From the NCBI RefSeq assembly GCF_029502005.1, contig NZ_JAMQOT010000008.1, positions 1 to 64,000 on the forward strand: 64,000 nucleotides of DNA, read 5' to 3'. A program made the translations under genes and the position numbers. Shown here piece after piece: positions 6,705 to 15,919 of this stretch (the first letter of the stretch is position 1; each line of letters opens with the position of its first letter). The notes under the pieces were generated by a model. It was not told the origin of the DNA, did not search any database, and saw only the letters and a list, made by a program, of their open reading frames with translations. This DNA comes from Natrinema salsiterrestre. Lineage in GTDB: Archaea > Halobacteriota > Halobacteria > Halobacteriales > Natrialbaceae.

Positions 6705-7685
6705 ATGCACGACACGATACCCGTCGCCGAGATCATGGTCGAAGACGTCGTCACCGCCTCGCCAGACGCGACCGTGACCGAAGCGGCGACGCTGCTGCGC
6801 GCCGAGAGCGTCAGTTCGGTGATCGTCGTTCGGGACGGCGATCCCGCCGGCATTCTCACCGAGGGCGACTTCGCTACCCAGCTCTGTGAGCGGGCGGATC
6901 TGGGTCACGTCGCGGTGCGTGACGTCATGTCGACGCCGCTGACGACGATCGAACCGACCGCATCGATCGTCGACGCCGTGGACCTGCTTCGAACGACGGA
7001 CATCGAGCACCTGCCGGTCGTCTCGAGCGCCGAGGCAACGACCGGCGGAGACGATGACGCGACTCCGACCGAGGGGGACGACGCCGGCGAACTGGTCGGC
7101 ATCGTCACGACGACCGAACTCACGTACTACGTCCCACAGCTCGTCCATCGCGCCAGCGAGTCGCGCCAGCGCCCACCTCGCAGGCGCGTCCGGTCGGACA
7201 CGCTGTACGAGCGCGACGACTGGGACTTCGAATACCGCGGCGCGGACGAGTCGACCGTTTCGGTGGGCGACGTCGCCCGGTTCTCGAAGACGCTCTCCGA
7301 CGACGACGTCGAGGCCTTTGCGGAGGCAACCGGTGACACCAACCGAATCCACCTCGACGAGGCGTACGCCGCCGAAACGCGCTTCGGCGGTCGAATCGTG
7401 CACGGCGTCCTCGCGAACGGACTGATCAGCGCGGCGCTCGCTCGACTACCGGGGGTGACGATCTACCTCTCACAGGAGAGCAGCTTCCGCGCACCGCTCT
7501 CGATCGGCGAGCGCGCGACCGCCGTCTGCGAGATCGTCGAAGACCTCGACCGGGCGAAGTACCGGATCGAGACGGCCGTGTTCGACGGCGACGACGCGAT
7601 CGTACTCGAGGGCGACGCCGTCGTACTCGTCGACGATCTCCCGCCGATGGCCGCCCGCGACGGCGACGCAGCGACGACGCAGTAG
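6705..7685 (+). CDS. CBS-domain pair fused to MaoC-like (R)-hydratase
   Basis: The 326-residue protein starts with two CBS motifs (VAEIMVEDVVTASPDATVTE and VRDVMSTPLTTIEPT; about residues 5-140). The second is interrupted by an acidic insertion around residues 110-128. After a basic linker (residues 155-165) comes a hot-dog MaoC domain with FAEATGDTNRIHLDEAYA, holding the Asp and His expected of R-specific enoyl-CoA hydratases, although the usual Pro after Asn is Arg. CBS pairs bind adenosyl ligands, so the fusion suggests energy- or AMP-controlled dehydration of acyl-CoA thioesters. A cytosolic location is likely; the substrate is unknown. Confidence 0.85.
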   Translation: MHDTIPVAEIMVEDVVTASPDATVTEAATLLRAESVSSVIVVRDGDPAGILTEGDFATQLCERADLGHVAVRDVMSTPLTTIEPTASIVDAVDLLRTTDIEHLPVVSSAEATTGGDDDATPTEGDDAGELVGIVTTTELTYYVPQLVHRASESRQRPPRRRVRSDTLYERDDWDFEYRGADESTVSVGDVARFSKTLSDDDVEAFAEATGDTNRIHLDEAYAAETRFGGRIVHGVLANGLISAALARLPGVTIYLSQESSFRAPLSIGERATAVCEIVEDLDRAKYRIETAVFDGDDAIVLEGDAVVLVDDLPPMAARDGDAATTQ

Positions 7686-7716
7686 CCGAGACACGGAGAC
7701 CGGGCAGTAGCCGAAC

Positions 7717-8721
7717 TCAGGCCGTACAGTCCCCGACCCCGTCGAGGGCGGCCTCGCCCTCGTCCCGATGGGCGGCAGCCTCGGACAGGTTCCCACCGGA
7801 CGCGTCCGCTGCCGCCGCCGCGAACGATTCCGCCGCCGACGCCAGCTGCCGGTTTTGGCACTCGGCCGTCTCGAAGTAGCCGGCGAGTCCCTCGGGGGCA
7901 TCCTCCGTGCCACTGTCGAGTTCCTCTCGAGCGTTCGAAAACGTCGTCTCGGCCGTCTCGAACTCGGTCTGTGCGGCGTCGTACTCCCGTTTCTCCGAGT
8001 GCTTCCGGCCGCGCTCGAGTGCGCCGTACCCGTCCTCGAGATCCAGCGTCTCCGCGTACGCCCCGGCGAGGGTCTCGAGCGACGCCACGGCGGTTCCGAG
8101 CGCGGCCGCTCCCGCTTCGAGGTCGGCGACCGAAACGCCGGCCAGCTCCTCGAGCGTGTCGCCGTCGAGCTCCCCAATCGTCGCGTTCGCTTCCGCCCAG
8201 CGCTCGCGAGCGTCGGAGAGCTCGGCGTAGCGGTCGTCGACGGTCTCGCTCGCGCTCTCGAGGTCCCCCTCGGATTCGATCGCCGCGGTGACGGCGTCGA
8301 TGTCGTCGGCGATTCCCCCGTCGGTCACGGTGGCAGTCACGTCGACGAGCCCCTCGAGAGCGTCGGCGTAGGACCGTAACGTATCGATATCCGACTGTCG
8401 GTCCTCGGGCAGTTCGGTCGCCGCAGTCTCGAGGTGTTCTCGAGCGTCCGCGAGATACGATCGCGGCTCCTCGGGATCGAACTCGACGGCGTCGGGGTCC
8501 TCGAGGCCGCCGACCTCGTTCAGCGCCTGCGCCGCCTTGTTCAGGTCGCCGGCGGCGCGATCGAGCGCTCGTTCGCCGGCCCGACTGCCGGCTTCGTCGC
8601 CGGTGCCGTCGTCGGTCGCGTCGGACGATCCGCTGAGATCGTCGAGACAGCCGGCGAGTCCTGCGAGAAGTCCGACGCTCGTCCCGGTACCGGCTCGGGC
8701 GAGATACTGTCGACGGTTCAT
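7717..8721 (-). CDS. putative lipoprotein, helical, family unknown
   Basis: The N-terminus MNRRQYLARAGTGTSVGLLA with a following AGLAGC is a Tat-type signal ending in a lipobox, so the 334-residue protein should be lipid-anchored outside the membrane. The mature part is an Asp/Glu/Ala-rich set of helices with repeated blocks such as LEAGAAALGTAVASLETLAG and YDAAQTEFETAETTF, suggesting a coiled-coil or TPR-like rod. No enzyme motif is present. It stands convergent to the CBS-MaoC gene and divergent from the beta-propeller lipoprotein genes, which may be functionally linked surface proteins. Confidence 0.75.
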   Translation of the reverse strand: MNRRQYLARAGTGTSVGLLAGLAGCLDDLSGSSDATDDGTGDEAGSRAGERALDRAAGDLNKAAQALNEVGGLEDPDAVEFDPEEPRSYLADAREHLETAATELPEDRQSDIDTLRSYADALEGLVDVTATVTDGGIADDIDAVTAAIESEGDLESASETVDDRYAELSDARERWAEANATIGELDGDTLEELAGVSVADLEAGAAALGTAVASLETLAGAYAETLDLEDGYGALERGRKHSEKREYDAAQTEFETAETTFSNAREELDSGTEDAPEGLAGYFETAECQNRQLASAAESFAAAAADASGGNLSEAAAHRDEGEAALDGVGDCTA

Positions 8722-8848
8722 AGGCGATCATGTGTCTAGACGTTCTTGAAGGTAGCGTCCGGCTGACCGACACTATCCGGAGGAGATACCGATCGGGGGA
8801 CGGTCCCGGACGTGAACATTTATGCGACGGCCACCGGAGAACGGTACC

Positions 8849-10054
8849 ATGCGCCGACGACACGCACTCGCGACGATCGGCTCGCTCACACTGGGGGGTT
8901 GTCTCGGCCTCGAGTCACCGGGTCAGGGGGAGGGAAACGAAAGCGGAGGCAGTACCGAAAGCGACCTCGCGGTCGACGGCGAGGCGGAAACCGACGAGCT
9001 CGGCGGCGAGGATCACGAGAACGAGATCGAACTCGACCGGGCGTGGACAACGGCGTTCGACAGAGAGTACGGGGGTCGGCTGCTCGACGAAACGATCTAC
9101 GTGGCCGGTGCGGTGGACGGAGACCGGGGGATGGTCGCGGTGAATCCGGTCGATGGCGAGATCGAGTGGACCTGCGATTTCGGCGACGTGCCGTACAGCC
9201 TCTATCTGGGGGCGGGACCGGACCTGATATACGCCGGTACGTCACAGCAAGACGAGATCCGTGCGATCGACCGTCGGACGGGAACGGTCGAGGCGTCGAT
9301 AGAGCTCGGAGAGACCGGGGGAGACGGTGCGGTCCACGACGGAACGTTCGTCGTCGGAACCGCCGATCCGGACATGGACCAGGTTCTCGCGGGGCTCGAC
9401 GCGCGGACGCTCACCGAGCGGTGGCGGAAGCGAGAGGAGTTTGCCGGCTTCGACGGAGCGGTGGTCGCGAACGATGTCGTCGTCGCGTCCTACCAGAACG
9501 GCGAGCTAACGGGATACGATCCCGCAGACGGCACCGAACTGTGGGCCACCGAGATTTCGATCGCAGGACACGGGTACGGACCGTTCGTCGACGGCGAGGG
9601 TCGCGTGTTCGCGGTCGATTCTGAACGGCGGTCGATCACGAGAGTCGATTCGACGAGCGGGGAACGGCGATGGACGATCGACTTCGAGACCGACAGCGGG
9701 GAACTCCCACCGGTCGGACCGCCCGCGTTCGACGGCGACGACGGCTGGATCGTCGGCGGACGGAACGTCATCGCGTTCGAATCGGACTCGGGAGAGCGGC
9801 GATGGAGCGTCGAAATCGACGGCGAAGTCACCTCGCCGGTCGCGAAAACGAGCGACGCGCGGTGGGTCCACGCAGTCGAGGGCGATTCGGAGTCGGGCCG
9901 TCTCTTCGGGTTCGATCCGGACGACGGCGCGCTGCGCTACGCCGGAGATGCGACGGCTGACGACAGCGACTACGAGCTGTTCGGCCTCGGGGATCGGCTC
10001 GCCGTCCTCGAGAACGGGACGCTGGTCGGATACGACGTGACCAGCGTCGAATAG
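8849..10054 (+). CDS. PQQ-like beta-propeller lipoprotein
   Basis: The 401-residue product has an N-terminal signal with a lipobox (MRRRHALATIGSLTLGGC), then an acidic linker, then blades of a BamB/PQQ-type propeller, each with a pattern like VNPVDGEIEWTCDFGD or YDPADGTELWATE. It should be a lipid-anchored extracellular scaffold or ligand-binding protein. An ATG at 8822 is also in frame, but an atttatg element about 29 bases upstream of 8849 supports the later start. It lies directly before a paralogous gene in the same direction. Confidence 0.85.
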   Translation: MRRRHALATIGSLTLGGCLGLESPGQGEGNESGGSTESDLAVDGEAETDELGGEDHENEIELDRAWTTAFDREYGGRLLDETIYVAGAVDGDRGMVAVNPVDGEIEWTCDFGDVPYSLYLGAGPDLIYAGTSQQDEIRAIDRRTGTVEASIELGETGGDGAVHDGTFVVGTADPDMDQVLAGLDARTLTERWRKREEFAGFDGAVVANDVVVASYQNGELTGYDPADGTELWATEISIAGHGYGPFVDGEGRVFAVDSERRSITRVDSTSGERRWTIDFETDSGELPPVGPPAFDGDDGWIVGGRNVIAFESDSGERRWSVEIDGEVTSPVAKTSDARWVHAVEGDSESGRLFGFDPDDGALRYAGDATADDSDYELFGLGDRLAVLENGTLVGYDVTSVE

Positions 10055-10136
10055 CGGGCGATCGGACGCGGTGTCACGAGGCGAGACCGTCGATCGAAAC
10101 TGGTGGACTTTTCACCAAATCTACGCATGGACCGGT

Positions 10137-11390
10137 ATGGATCGGCAATCGACTCGGCCGTCAACGGCCCGCCGAACGCTGTTGGGGACGCTCGCCATCG
10201 GGATCGGGACCGGAACTGCAGGGTGTCTCCGTCCGCTCCTCGAGGAGGAGCAGGCGGCCGGAAACGAAACCGACGAGGAGAACGGTAACGGGGCCGAATC
10301 GGAGGCCGAAGCGTGGCCGATGTTCGGCGCTGATCCCGGCGGTAGCGGGTGGGCAGACGTGAGCCCGCCGGGAGAAGACGTCACGGAAGCGTGGACCGCC
10401 GATCTCGACGACGGACGGGGGAATCCGGTCGTCGCAGACGAGACCGTCTACGTCGTCGCCCGCTCGACGATCCGAGCGTACGATGCGACGAGCGGTGACG
10501 AGGACTGGTCGACCGAGGTCGGACTCACCGGGGGAACGAGTCCGGCCCCGCTCGTCACCGACGGTATCGTCTACGTGACTCCCGGAGACGGATTTCTCTA
10601 TGCGCTCAACGCCGACGACGGCGAACGGCTCTGGGGAGAATCCGTGGCCGACGGCTCCGAGAGCACGTTCGCGTCCCCGCGTCGAGTCGGCGGGACGATC
10701 GTCGCGGGTGATGCGGCCCGGTTGGGCGGATTCGATGCCGAATCGGGCGAGGAACAGTGGTCGACGGAGTTGCCCAACACCGTTCTCGGAACCGTCGTCG
10801 ACGACGAGCGGGCATACGTCGGGATTCTCGGGGCCGGCGGTGAGGATTCCGTCTACGCCTTCGATGCGGAGACCGGCGACAGCGAGTGGTCCTACGAGGG
10901 GGACCGAAACGGATCGAACGAACCGACCGTCGTCGACGGCACTGTGTACGGCGCCGGCATGGGGGACAGGGGAACGAACGGCTACGTCTACGCGCTCGAC
11001 GCCGAGACTGGCTCCGAACGGTGGACGACGGAACTCGAGAGCACGGTCGTCACGTCGCCGGCCGTAGTCGACGGGAGACTCTACGTTACCGACGAGGACG
11101 GGGAGCTGTACGCCATCGGCACTGATAGCGGGGACGTCCAGTGGCAGGAAAGCGTGTGGGACGAATCCGACCGCGAGGGGAACCCGCCGAAGATCTCGGC
11201 ACCTGCCGTCGCCGACGGCCGTATCCACCTCGGAACCCTCGACGGTCGCGTGCTCGCAGCCGACGCGAGCGACGGAAGCGTTACGTGGTCGATCGACGTG
11301 GATACCGACGTGCGCTGTTCGCCGGCGGTCGCGAACGGGCGCGTTTCTATCGTCGCGGATAGCGTCCTCCGTGCGATAGAAACCGCCTGA
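10137..11390 (+). CDS. PQQ-like beta-propeller lipoprotein (paralogue)
   Basis: The 417-residue protein starts MDRQSTRPSTARRTLLGTLA and reaches a lipobox GTAGC, then a Glu/Asn-rich linker and seven or eight propeller blades marked by units such as AYDATSGDEDWSTEVGL and ALNADDGERLWGESV. It is clearly related to the preceding gene, 83 bases away, so the pair is a tandem duplication. Extracellular and lipid-anchored. No PQQ-dependent dehydrogenase catalytic residues are evident, so a structural or binding role is more likely than an enzyme. Confidence 0.85.
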   Translation: MDRQSTRPSTARRTLLGTLAIGIGTGTAGCLRPLLEEEQAAGNETDEENGNGAESEAEAWPMFGADPGGSGWADVSPPGEDVTEAWTADLDDGRGNPVVADETVYVVARSTIRAYDATSGDEDWSTEVGLTGGTSPAPLVTDGIVYVTPGDGFLYALNADDGERLWGESVADGSESTFASPRRVGGTIVAGDAARLGGFDAESGEEQWSTELPNTVLGTVVDDERAYVGILGAGGEDSVYAFDAETGDSEWSYEGDRNGSNEPTVVDGTVYGAGMGDRGTNGYVYALDAETGSERWTTELESTVVTSPAVVDGRLYVTDEDGELYAIGTDSGDVQWQESVWDESDREGNPPKISAPAVADGRIHLGTLDGRVLAADASDGSVTWSIDVDTDVRCSPAVANGRVSIVADSVLRAIETA

Positions 11391-11463
11391 AACGCCCACA
11401 GCCGCCGAATTCCCGCAGTGCCCCGAAACGGTGCTGTGTGTCGACAGGTCCGCTACCGCGGCG

Positions 11464-12060
11464 TCACGGTATCTGCTCGCGGATCACGTCCCGGACGGCC
11501 TCCGAGTTCGGAACGTTACTGAACTCGACGTAGCCGAGGCTCGCGTTCGTCCCGCCCGTTAGTACCGTGACGGTGCCGACGCCGAACACCTTCTGAACGC
11601 GGTCCCGCTCGTGCTGACACGCTCGAATCTTCGAGCGGGGCACTTCCCGGGACCGCGTCCGGAACCAAAGCGAGAACTCGTAGCGGACGGCCGACGACGT
11701 GATCGTGTACGAGGTCCGCCGCAGGACGTACATCTGGACGACGAGACGGCCGAGGATAGCGACCACGACGAAAACGACCGCCATCCCGCCGATGACCGAC
11801 AGCTGTCGATCCTCGAGACCGAGGACGTTCGCGAACAATGCCCCGGCGATCGCACCGCCGACGATAACCGTGAGTGCACTCCACGCGAGTTGCGGCCGGA
11901 TCGTCGGGCGCGCCCGGTAACGGACCTCCTCGTCCGACTGCTCGGAACTCGTTGCTCGCGATCCATCGCCCAACGTCGGATCGTCGGGCGGTGCCGAATC
12001 GGGATCGAGGGAGTCGGTCGCCGATGCGTCGGTTTCTGTCGGTTGTTGCGAGTTTGTCAT
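11464..12060 (-). CDS. PH-domain membrane protein (bPH_2, YdbT/YdbS-like)
   Basis: The 198-residue product has a disordered acidic N-terminal 60 residues, two close transmembrane helices (LAWSALTVIVGGAIAGALFA and VIGGMAVVFVVVAILGRLVV), then a bacterial-type PH domain with RRTSYTITSSAVRYEFSLWF and EVPRSKIRACQHERDRVQKV. This is the DUF304/bPH_2 family. Its ATG overlaps the stop of the upstream membrane gene (12057-12060, ATGA), so both are made together. Function of the family in archaea is unknown. Confidence 0.8.
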   Translation of the reverse strand: MTNSQQPTETDASATDSLDPDSAPPDDPTLGDGSRATSSEQSDEEVRYRARPTIRPQLAWSALTVIVGGAIAGALFANVLGLEDRQLSVIGGMAVVFVVVAILGRLVVQMYVLRRTSYTITSSAVRYEFSLWFRTRSREVPRSKIRACQHERDRVQKVFGVGTVTVLTGGTNASLGYVEFSNVPNSEAVRDVIREQIP

Positions 12061-12896
12061 AGCGGTATGGAAACGAGCGAACTGGCGAGGGCTGGGACAG
12101 CGCTTCCGGAGAGGACCGTCCCGGCGATCGAGCCGACGACGAACAGGACCGGCGAGGCGACGACGAACCCGACGGCGAGACAGCTCGAGACCCGACCCAG
12201 ATCGTGGTTGATCCGGGCCCCGAGATACAGCGAGTACATGTAATAACCGCCCATCGTCGCCAGCGCGGCGAGTGCGAACGCGCCCGATAGGGTAACGCCG
12301 GCGAGACTCACGGGTTCGACCCGGCCGGCGGGCAAGACCAGGTTCGCACCCGCGAGATCGATGATCGCGTAGATAAACTCCACCTGTACCCAGACCAACC
12401 AATCGCCGGCGACGGCGATATCCGCCGACGTCGACAGGTACCAGACGAAACTGAATATCGCTGCCAGATAGATGCCAGTGCTGTAGACGACGGTGTGCAT
12501 CGACTGCAGGACGCCGAGGGAGTTGCGGGTGAGGAACACCCCGACGTGGAACGTGACGAACGTGAGAACCGAGGCCAAAAAGAGAAACGTGCAGTTCTGC
12601 GCCGTCGCAACGAGAAACTGCCACGTCGTCTCGGGGTTCGTTCCGGCGACCGAGGCGATTCCGACGACGGCGGCCGGCGGCTGTCCCGTCGTTCCGCTCG
12701 TACCGAACCCGGCGTAGGTGAGCGGAACCGCGTACAGGAAGAGGTTGAGGAAGTAAAACAGCGAGAGGCGGATCGCCTGCCGGATCTTGGCACGGCGGGT
12801 CAGCGCGTACTGGTTTCGTCTGCCGGAAACGATGTCGGCCGGATCGAAGAGGGCGTTGAAACCGTATCGGACGACCGACAGCGGTGTCCCAGCCAT
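12057..12896 (-). CDS. multi-pass membrane protein, Yip1-like
   Basis: The 279-residue protein has about six hydrophobic segments: LSLFYFLNLFLYAVPLTYAG, CTFLFLASVLTFVTF, GIYLAAIFSFVWYL, the segment around SLAGVTLSGAFALAALATMG, YYMYSLYLGARI, and the C-terminal FVVASPVLFVVGSIAGTVL. The architecture resembles the Yip1/YIF1-type integral membrane family. It is the first gene of a two-gene operon with the PH-domain protein. No catalytic motif is visible. It could act as a partner or scaffold for the PH protein. Confidence 0.7.
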   Translation of the reverse strand: MAGTPLSVVRYGFNALFDPADIVSGRRNQYALTRRAKIRQAIRLSLFYFLNLFLYAVPLTYAGFGTSGTTGQPPAAVVGIASVAGTNPETTWQFLVATAQNCTFLFLASVLTFVTFHVGVFLTRNSLGVLQSMHTVVYSTGIYLAAIFSFVWYLSTSADIAVAGDWLVWVQVEFIYAIIDLAGANLVLPAGRVEPVSLAGVTLSGAFALAALATMGGYYMYSLYLGARINHDLGRVSSCLAVGFVVASPVLFVVGSIAGTVLSGSAVPALASSLVSIPL

Positions 12897-13043
12897 CGTT
12901 TCCAGTGAGCCGCCTGTCGTTTCATAAACATACCGACTATTGCAATTCTGTCCGGCTGAGACGACGCGTCGTCGAGAAATCGCTCTTCCCGAGAGGACCG
13001 GATCCCGCCGACCGCGGTGAGAGGACCGACGACCGAGGCCGAG

Positions 13044-14438
13044 CTAGCCGAACGGTCCCATCCCGCCCATGCCGCCGCCACCGCCACCGCCGCCCTGTTG
13101 CATCTGCTGCATCATGCGTTGCATCTCCTGTTCGGAGCCCATACCCTGGAACTGCTTCATCGTCCGTTCCATCATCTTGTACTGCTGGAGCAGCTCCCGG
13201 ACCTGCTCCTCCTCGGTTCCCGAGCCGCGGGCGATGCGTTCGATCTGGCTCGCGCCGATCGCTTTGGGGTACTCCTTCTCCGCCTCGGTCATCGAATCCA
13301 TGATCACCGTGAACGTCCGCATCCGCTCTTGCGTGACGTCCATCGCGTCCTCGGGCAGCTGGTCCTTGATCCCGCCGCCGAGGCCGGGGATCATGTCCAT
13401 CACCTGGTCGAGCGGGCCCATGTTGTTCATGGCCTCCATCTGCTTTTGCATGTCGTTCAGCGTGAACTGGCCCTGGAGCATGTCCTCGGGGTCCCAGTCC
13501 TCTTCCTCGATCTCGGTCTGCTCCATCGCGCGCTCGACGCGCTCTGCGAGCTGACTGAGATCGCCCATGCCGAGCAGCCGCGAGATGAAGCCGTCGGGCT
13601 CGAAGCGCTCGACGTCGGCGACCTCCTCGCCGGTCCCGAGGAACGCGATCGAGGAATCGGTCTGGTCGACCGCAGTCAGTGCGCCGCCACCCTTCGCCGT
13701 CCCGTCGAGTTTCGTGATGACGACGCCGTCGATCCCGATCGACTCGTCGAACTGCTGGGCCTGCTCCTTCGCACCCTGCCCGATCGCGGCGTCGAGGACG
13801 AGCAGGGACGTGTCGGGCTCGACGACGCCCTCGATCTGCTCGATCTCGTCGATCAGATCGTCCTCGAGCGCGTGGCGACCCGCCGTGTCCACGATGTGAA
13901 CGTCGGCGTCGCTCGTCTCCTCGAGTCCCTTGCGGGCGATTTCGACCGGGTCCTCGCTGTCCGGATCGCCGTAGAAGTCGACCTCCGCGCGCTCGGCCAT
14001 CTCCTCGGCCTGATCGTACGCGCCGGGTCGGAAGGTGTCGGTCTGGATGACCGCCGGGCGCAGGCCCTTCGTGGAGAACCACCAGGCCATCTTCGCCGCG
14101 GAGGTCGTTTTACCGGAGCCCTGGAGCCCGGCCAGCAGGATCGTCTGCTCCTCGAGCGGCAGCTCGGTCGACTCGCCGATGAGGTCGACCAGTTCCTCGT
14201 AGACGATGCGGAGGACGAAGTCCCGCGCCGGGGTGCCGGCGGGGGGTTCCTCCTCGAGGGCGCGCTCCTCGATGTTGTCCGACAGCTCCATCACGAGCGA
14301 GACGTCGACGTCGGCGGAGAGCAGGGATCGCTGGATCTCCTTGACGATCTCCTCGATGTCTTCCTCGCTGAGTCGCGACTTCCCGCGGAGCTTGTCGAGG
14401 GTGCCCCGCAGAGAACTCCCGAGATCGTCGAGTACCAT
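13044..14438 (-). CDS. srp54: signal recognition particle protein SRP54
   Basis: The 464-residue GTPase shows the N domain ([20 protein letters not shown]), the G domain with [13 protein letters not shown] (G1), [16 protein letters not shown] (G3) and [11 protein letters not shown] (G4/G5), and a Met-rich M domain ending in a Gly-rich tail. It binds 7S RNA and signal sequences and docks on FtsY (34905-36491) to deliver nascent membrane and secreted proteins. A ctttaac element near 14465 lies about 27 bases before the ATG. Length is normal. In many archaea it lies beside ftsY; here the two are about 20 kb apart. Confidence 0.98.
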   Translation of the reverse strand: MVLDDLGSSLRGTLDKLRGKSRLSEEDIEEIVKEIQRSLLSADVDVSLVMELSDNIEERALEEEPPAGTPARDFVLRIVYEELVDLIGESTELPLEEQTILLAGLQGSGKTTSAAKMAWWFSTKGLRPAVIQTDTFRPGAYDQAEEMAERAEVDFYGDPDSEDPVEIARKGLEETSDADVHIVDTAGRHALEDDLIDEIEQIEGVVEPDTSLLVLDAAIGQGAKEQAQQFDESIGIDGVVITKLDGTAKGGGALTAVDQTDSSIAFLGTGEEVADVERFEPDGFISRLLGMGDLSQLAERVERAMEQTEIEEEDWDPEDMLQGQFTLNDMQKQMEAMNNMGPLDQVMDMIPGLGGGIKDQLPEDAMDVTQERMRTFTVIMDSMTEAEKEYPKAIGASQIERIARGSGTEEEQVRELLQQYKMMERTMKQFQGMGSEQEMQRMMQQMQQGGGGGGGGMGGMGPFG

Positions 14439-14618
14439 TTGCCGGAACTACGGGGCGATAGCGTTAAAGGCTTTTTCTACGGTCGACGCGACCGACCCGT
14501 TCGACCGCTAGCGATGGCGGCCCAGTCACGCAAGTGGGTCTTCGCACCCGATCACCACCATCGCGACGACTCGAGCGGCGTCGATGCGTATTTCACTCGA
14601 GCGCGACAACTCGTAACC

Positions 14619-14840
14619 ATGAGTTCCGACGCAGACGTCGACCCCTCCGACTACGAGGGACTCGAGGACGCGGACGTGACCATGCGAGTCAACGATCACG
14701 GCCTCCACATCGCCGACGACGAGGAGACGGGCGTCTCGAGTCAGGGGCAGACGCCCGAGGAGGCCCTCGCGAACCTCGCGGAGGCGGTCCAGACGTACAC
14801 GGAGGCGACGTCGGACGACCCGGGTGACGACTGGCTGTAG
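14619..14840 (+). CDS. solitary HicB-like (UPF0150) protein
   Basis: The 73-residue product has the small beta-beta-alpha pattern of HicB-type antitoxins (VTMRVNDHGLHIADDEETGV then SQGQTPEEALANLAEAVQTY), without a C-terminal DNA-binding helix. No HicA toxin gene lies next to it, so it may be an orphan antitoxin or have taken another role, as is common in archaea. The ATG at 14619 has a tatttc element about 29 bases upstream. It sits divergently beside srp54. Confidence 0.75.
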   Translation: MSSDADVDPSDYEGLEDADVTMRVNDHGLHIADDEETGVSSQGQTPEEALANLAEAVQTYTEATSDDPGDDWL

Positions 14841-14955
14841 GTGCGGTCGCTGCCGGCTGTCGTTTCCGTCCGGCCACCGTCGAGAGCGGTTCCGACGGCC
14901 ACTGGCGATCGGACCGACGTAACAGCTAAAAAGACAGACAGCCAATGGTTTCGAA

Positions 14956-15822
14956 GTGACAGTATCCGAATCCCGGTTCGTGACCGACGACGAACGGGCG
15001 GCGGCGCTGGCGACCGTGCTCCGGGCCGCGGAGGAAGGCGACGGTACCGTCGCGTGGGCGACCGTCGAGGGCGACATCTCGCGCGAACACTGGGGGGCGA
15101 TGCTGGCCCGCGGCGTGCTCGTCCCCGCCGGCGATCGGTTCGTGCTCGAGGACCCCACCGCCGTCCGGGAGGCGCTCGCGGACCGCGAGTTCGACTCGCC
15201 GGAGCCCGAGGGGTGGTCCGGCCGCGACGCGGCCGCGGTCGTCGGTGCGTGTTCGCTTCTCGCCGGCTACCAGGTGACGGCGATTCGGGACGCGGTCGCG
15301 GCCGCGCTCGACGTCGCCGTCGGCCCCGCCGTGGCGGTGCTCCCGTTTCCGGCGGTCGTGTTCGCGCTGGCGGTCGCGACGACCGTCGCCGCGACGGTCG
15401 TTCGCCGTCGGAGCGATCCGCCGGAGACGGACGGGCTCCGACACCGGAGTCGCGAGCTTCGGGAGCGACTGGCGGCCGCTCGAGCCAGGGGAGACGACGC
15501 GGCGGCCGACCGTCTCGCCGACCGACGGCGCGAACTCGTCGCGGGACAGGCGCTGTTGCTGACCGATCACCTGAAGGTGCTCGCGCGGACGATGCTGTTG
15601 ACCGTGCCGGTCTTCCTGTACCTCTCGTGGCTGGTCGTCGCGCCGGTTCACGCCGCCATGCCGCTGGTGACGGTCACGCCGATCCTCGGAGACATCGTCT
15701 GGACCGCTCGCGTGGTCGGCCCGGTACGGGCGTGGATGACCTGGTACGCGCTGTGTTCGATCGCCTCGAGTCTCGTCGTTCGCCGCGTCGTCCCCGACCG
15801 GTTCGGGACGACCGCGTCGTAG
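14956..15822 (+). CDS. DUF106 membrane protein (EMC3/YidC/Oxa1 superfamily)
   Basis: The 288-residue product has a soluble N-terminal part (residues 1-85), a hydrophobic pair (about 95-155), a charged coiled region RELRERLAAARARGDDAAA, and C-terminal hydrophobic segments TMLLTVPVFLYLSWLVVAPV and WMTWYALCSIASSL. This is the order seen in the archaeal DUF106 family, related to EMC3/TMCO1 and YidC insertases. The start is GTG at 14956. It seems to be a divergent haloarchaeal member. Position 0.5 kb from srp54 fits a role in membrane-protein insertion, but no experiment is implied. Confidence 0.75.
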   Translation: MTVSESRFVTDDERAAALATVLRAAEEGDGTVAWATVEGDISREHWGAMLARGVLVPAGDRFVLEDPTAVREALADREFDSPEPEGWSGRDAAAVVGACSLLAGYQVTAIRDAVAAALDVAVGPAVAVLPFPAVVFALAVATTVAATVVRRRSDPPETDGLRHRSRELRERLAAARARGDDAAADRLADRRRELVAGQALLLTDHLKVLARTMLLTVPVFLYLSWLVVAPVHAAMPLVTVTPILGDIVWTARVVGPVRAWMTWYALCSIASSLVVRRVVPDRFGTTAS

Positions 15823-15919
15823 CCGACGGCGCCAGCGACCGGCGCCCGATGGAACCGGAGTCCGTGCCGTTCGTATAGCAGGCTCCCGTTTTACGCGGCT
15901 GTCGGTGGTCGACGCCGGC

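Noticed and set aside
13017-14840. Long plus-strand frame of 607 codons
   Set aside because: Most of it is antisense to srp54. Only the last 73 codons (from 14619) look like a protein and were kept as the HicB-like gene.
14841-14955. Search for a HicA toxin next to the HicB-like gene
   Set aside because: Only about 115 bases separate it from the DUF106 gene and no frame fits a HicA protein.
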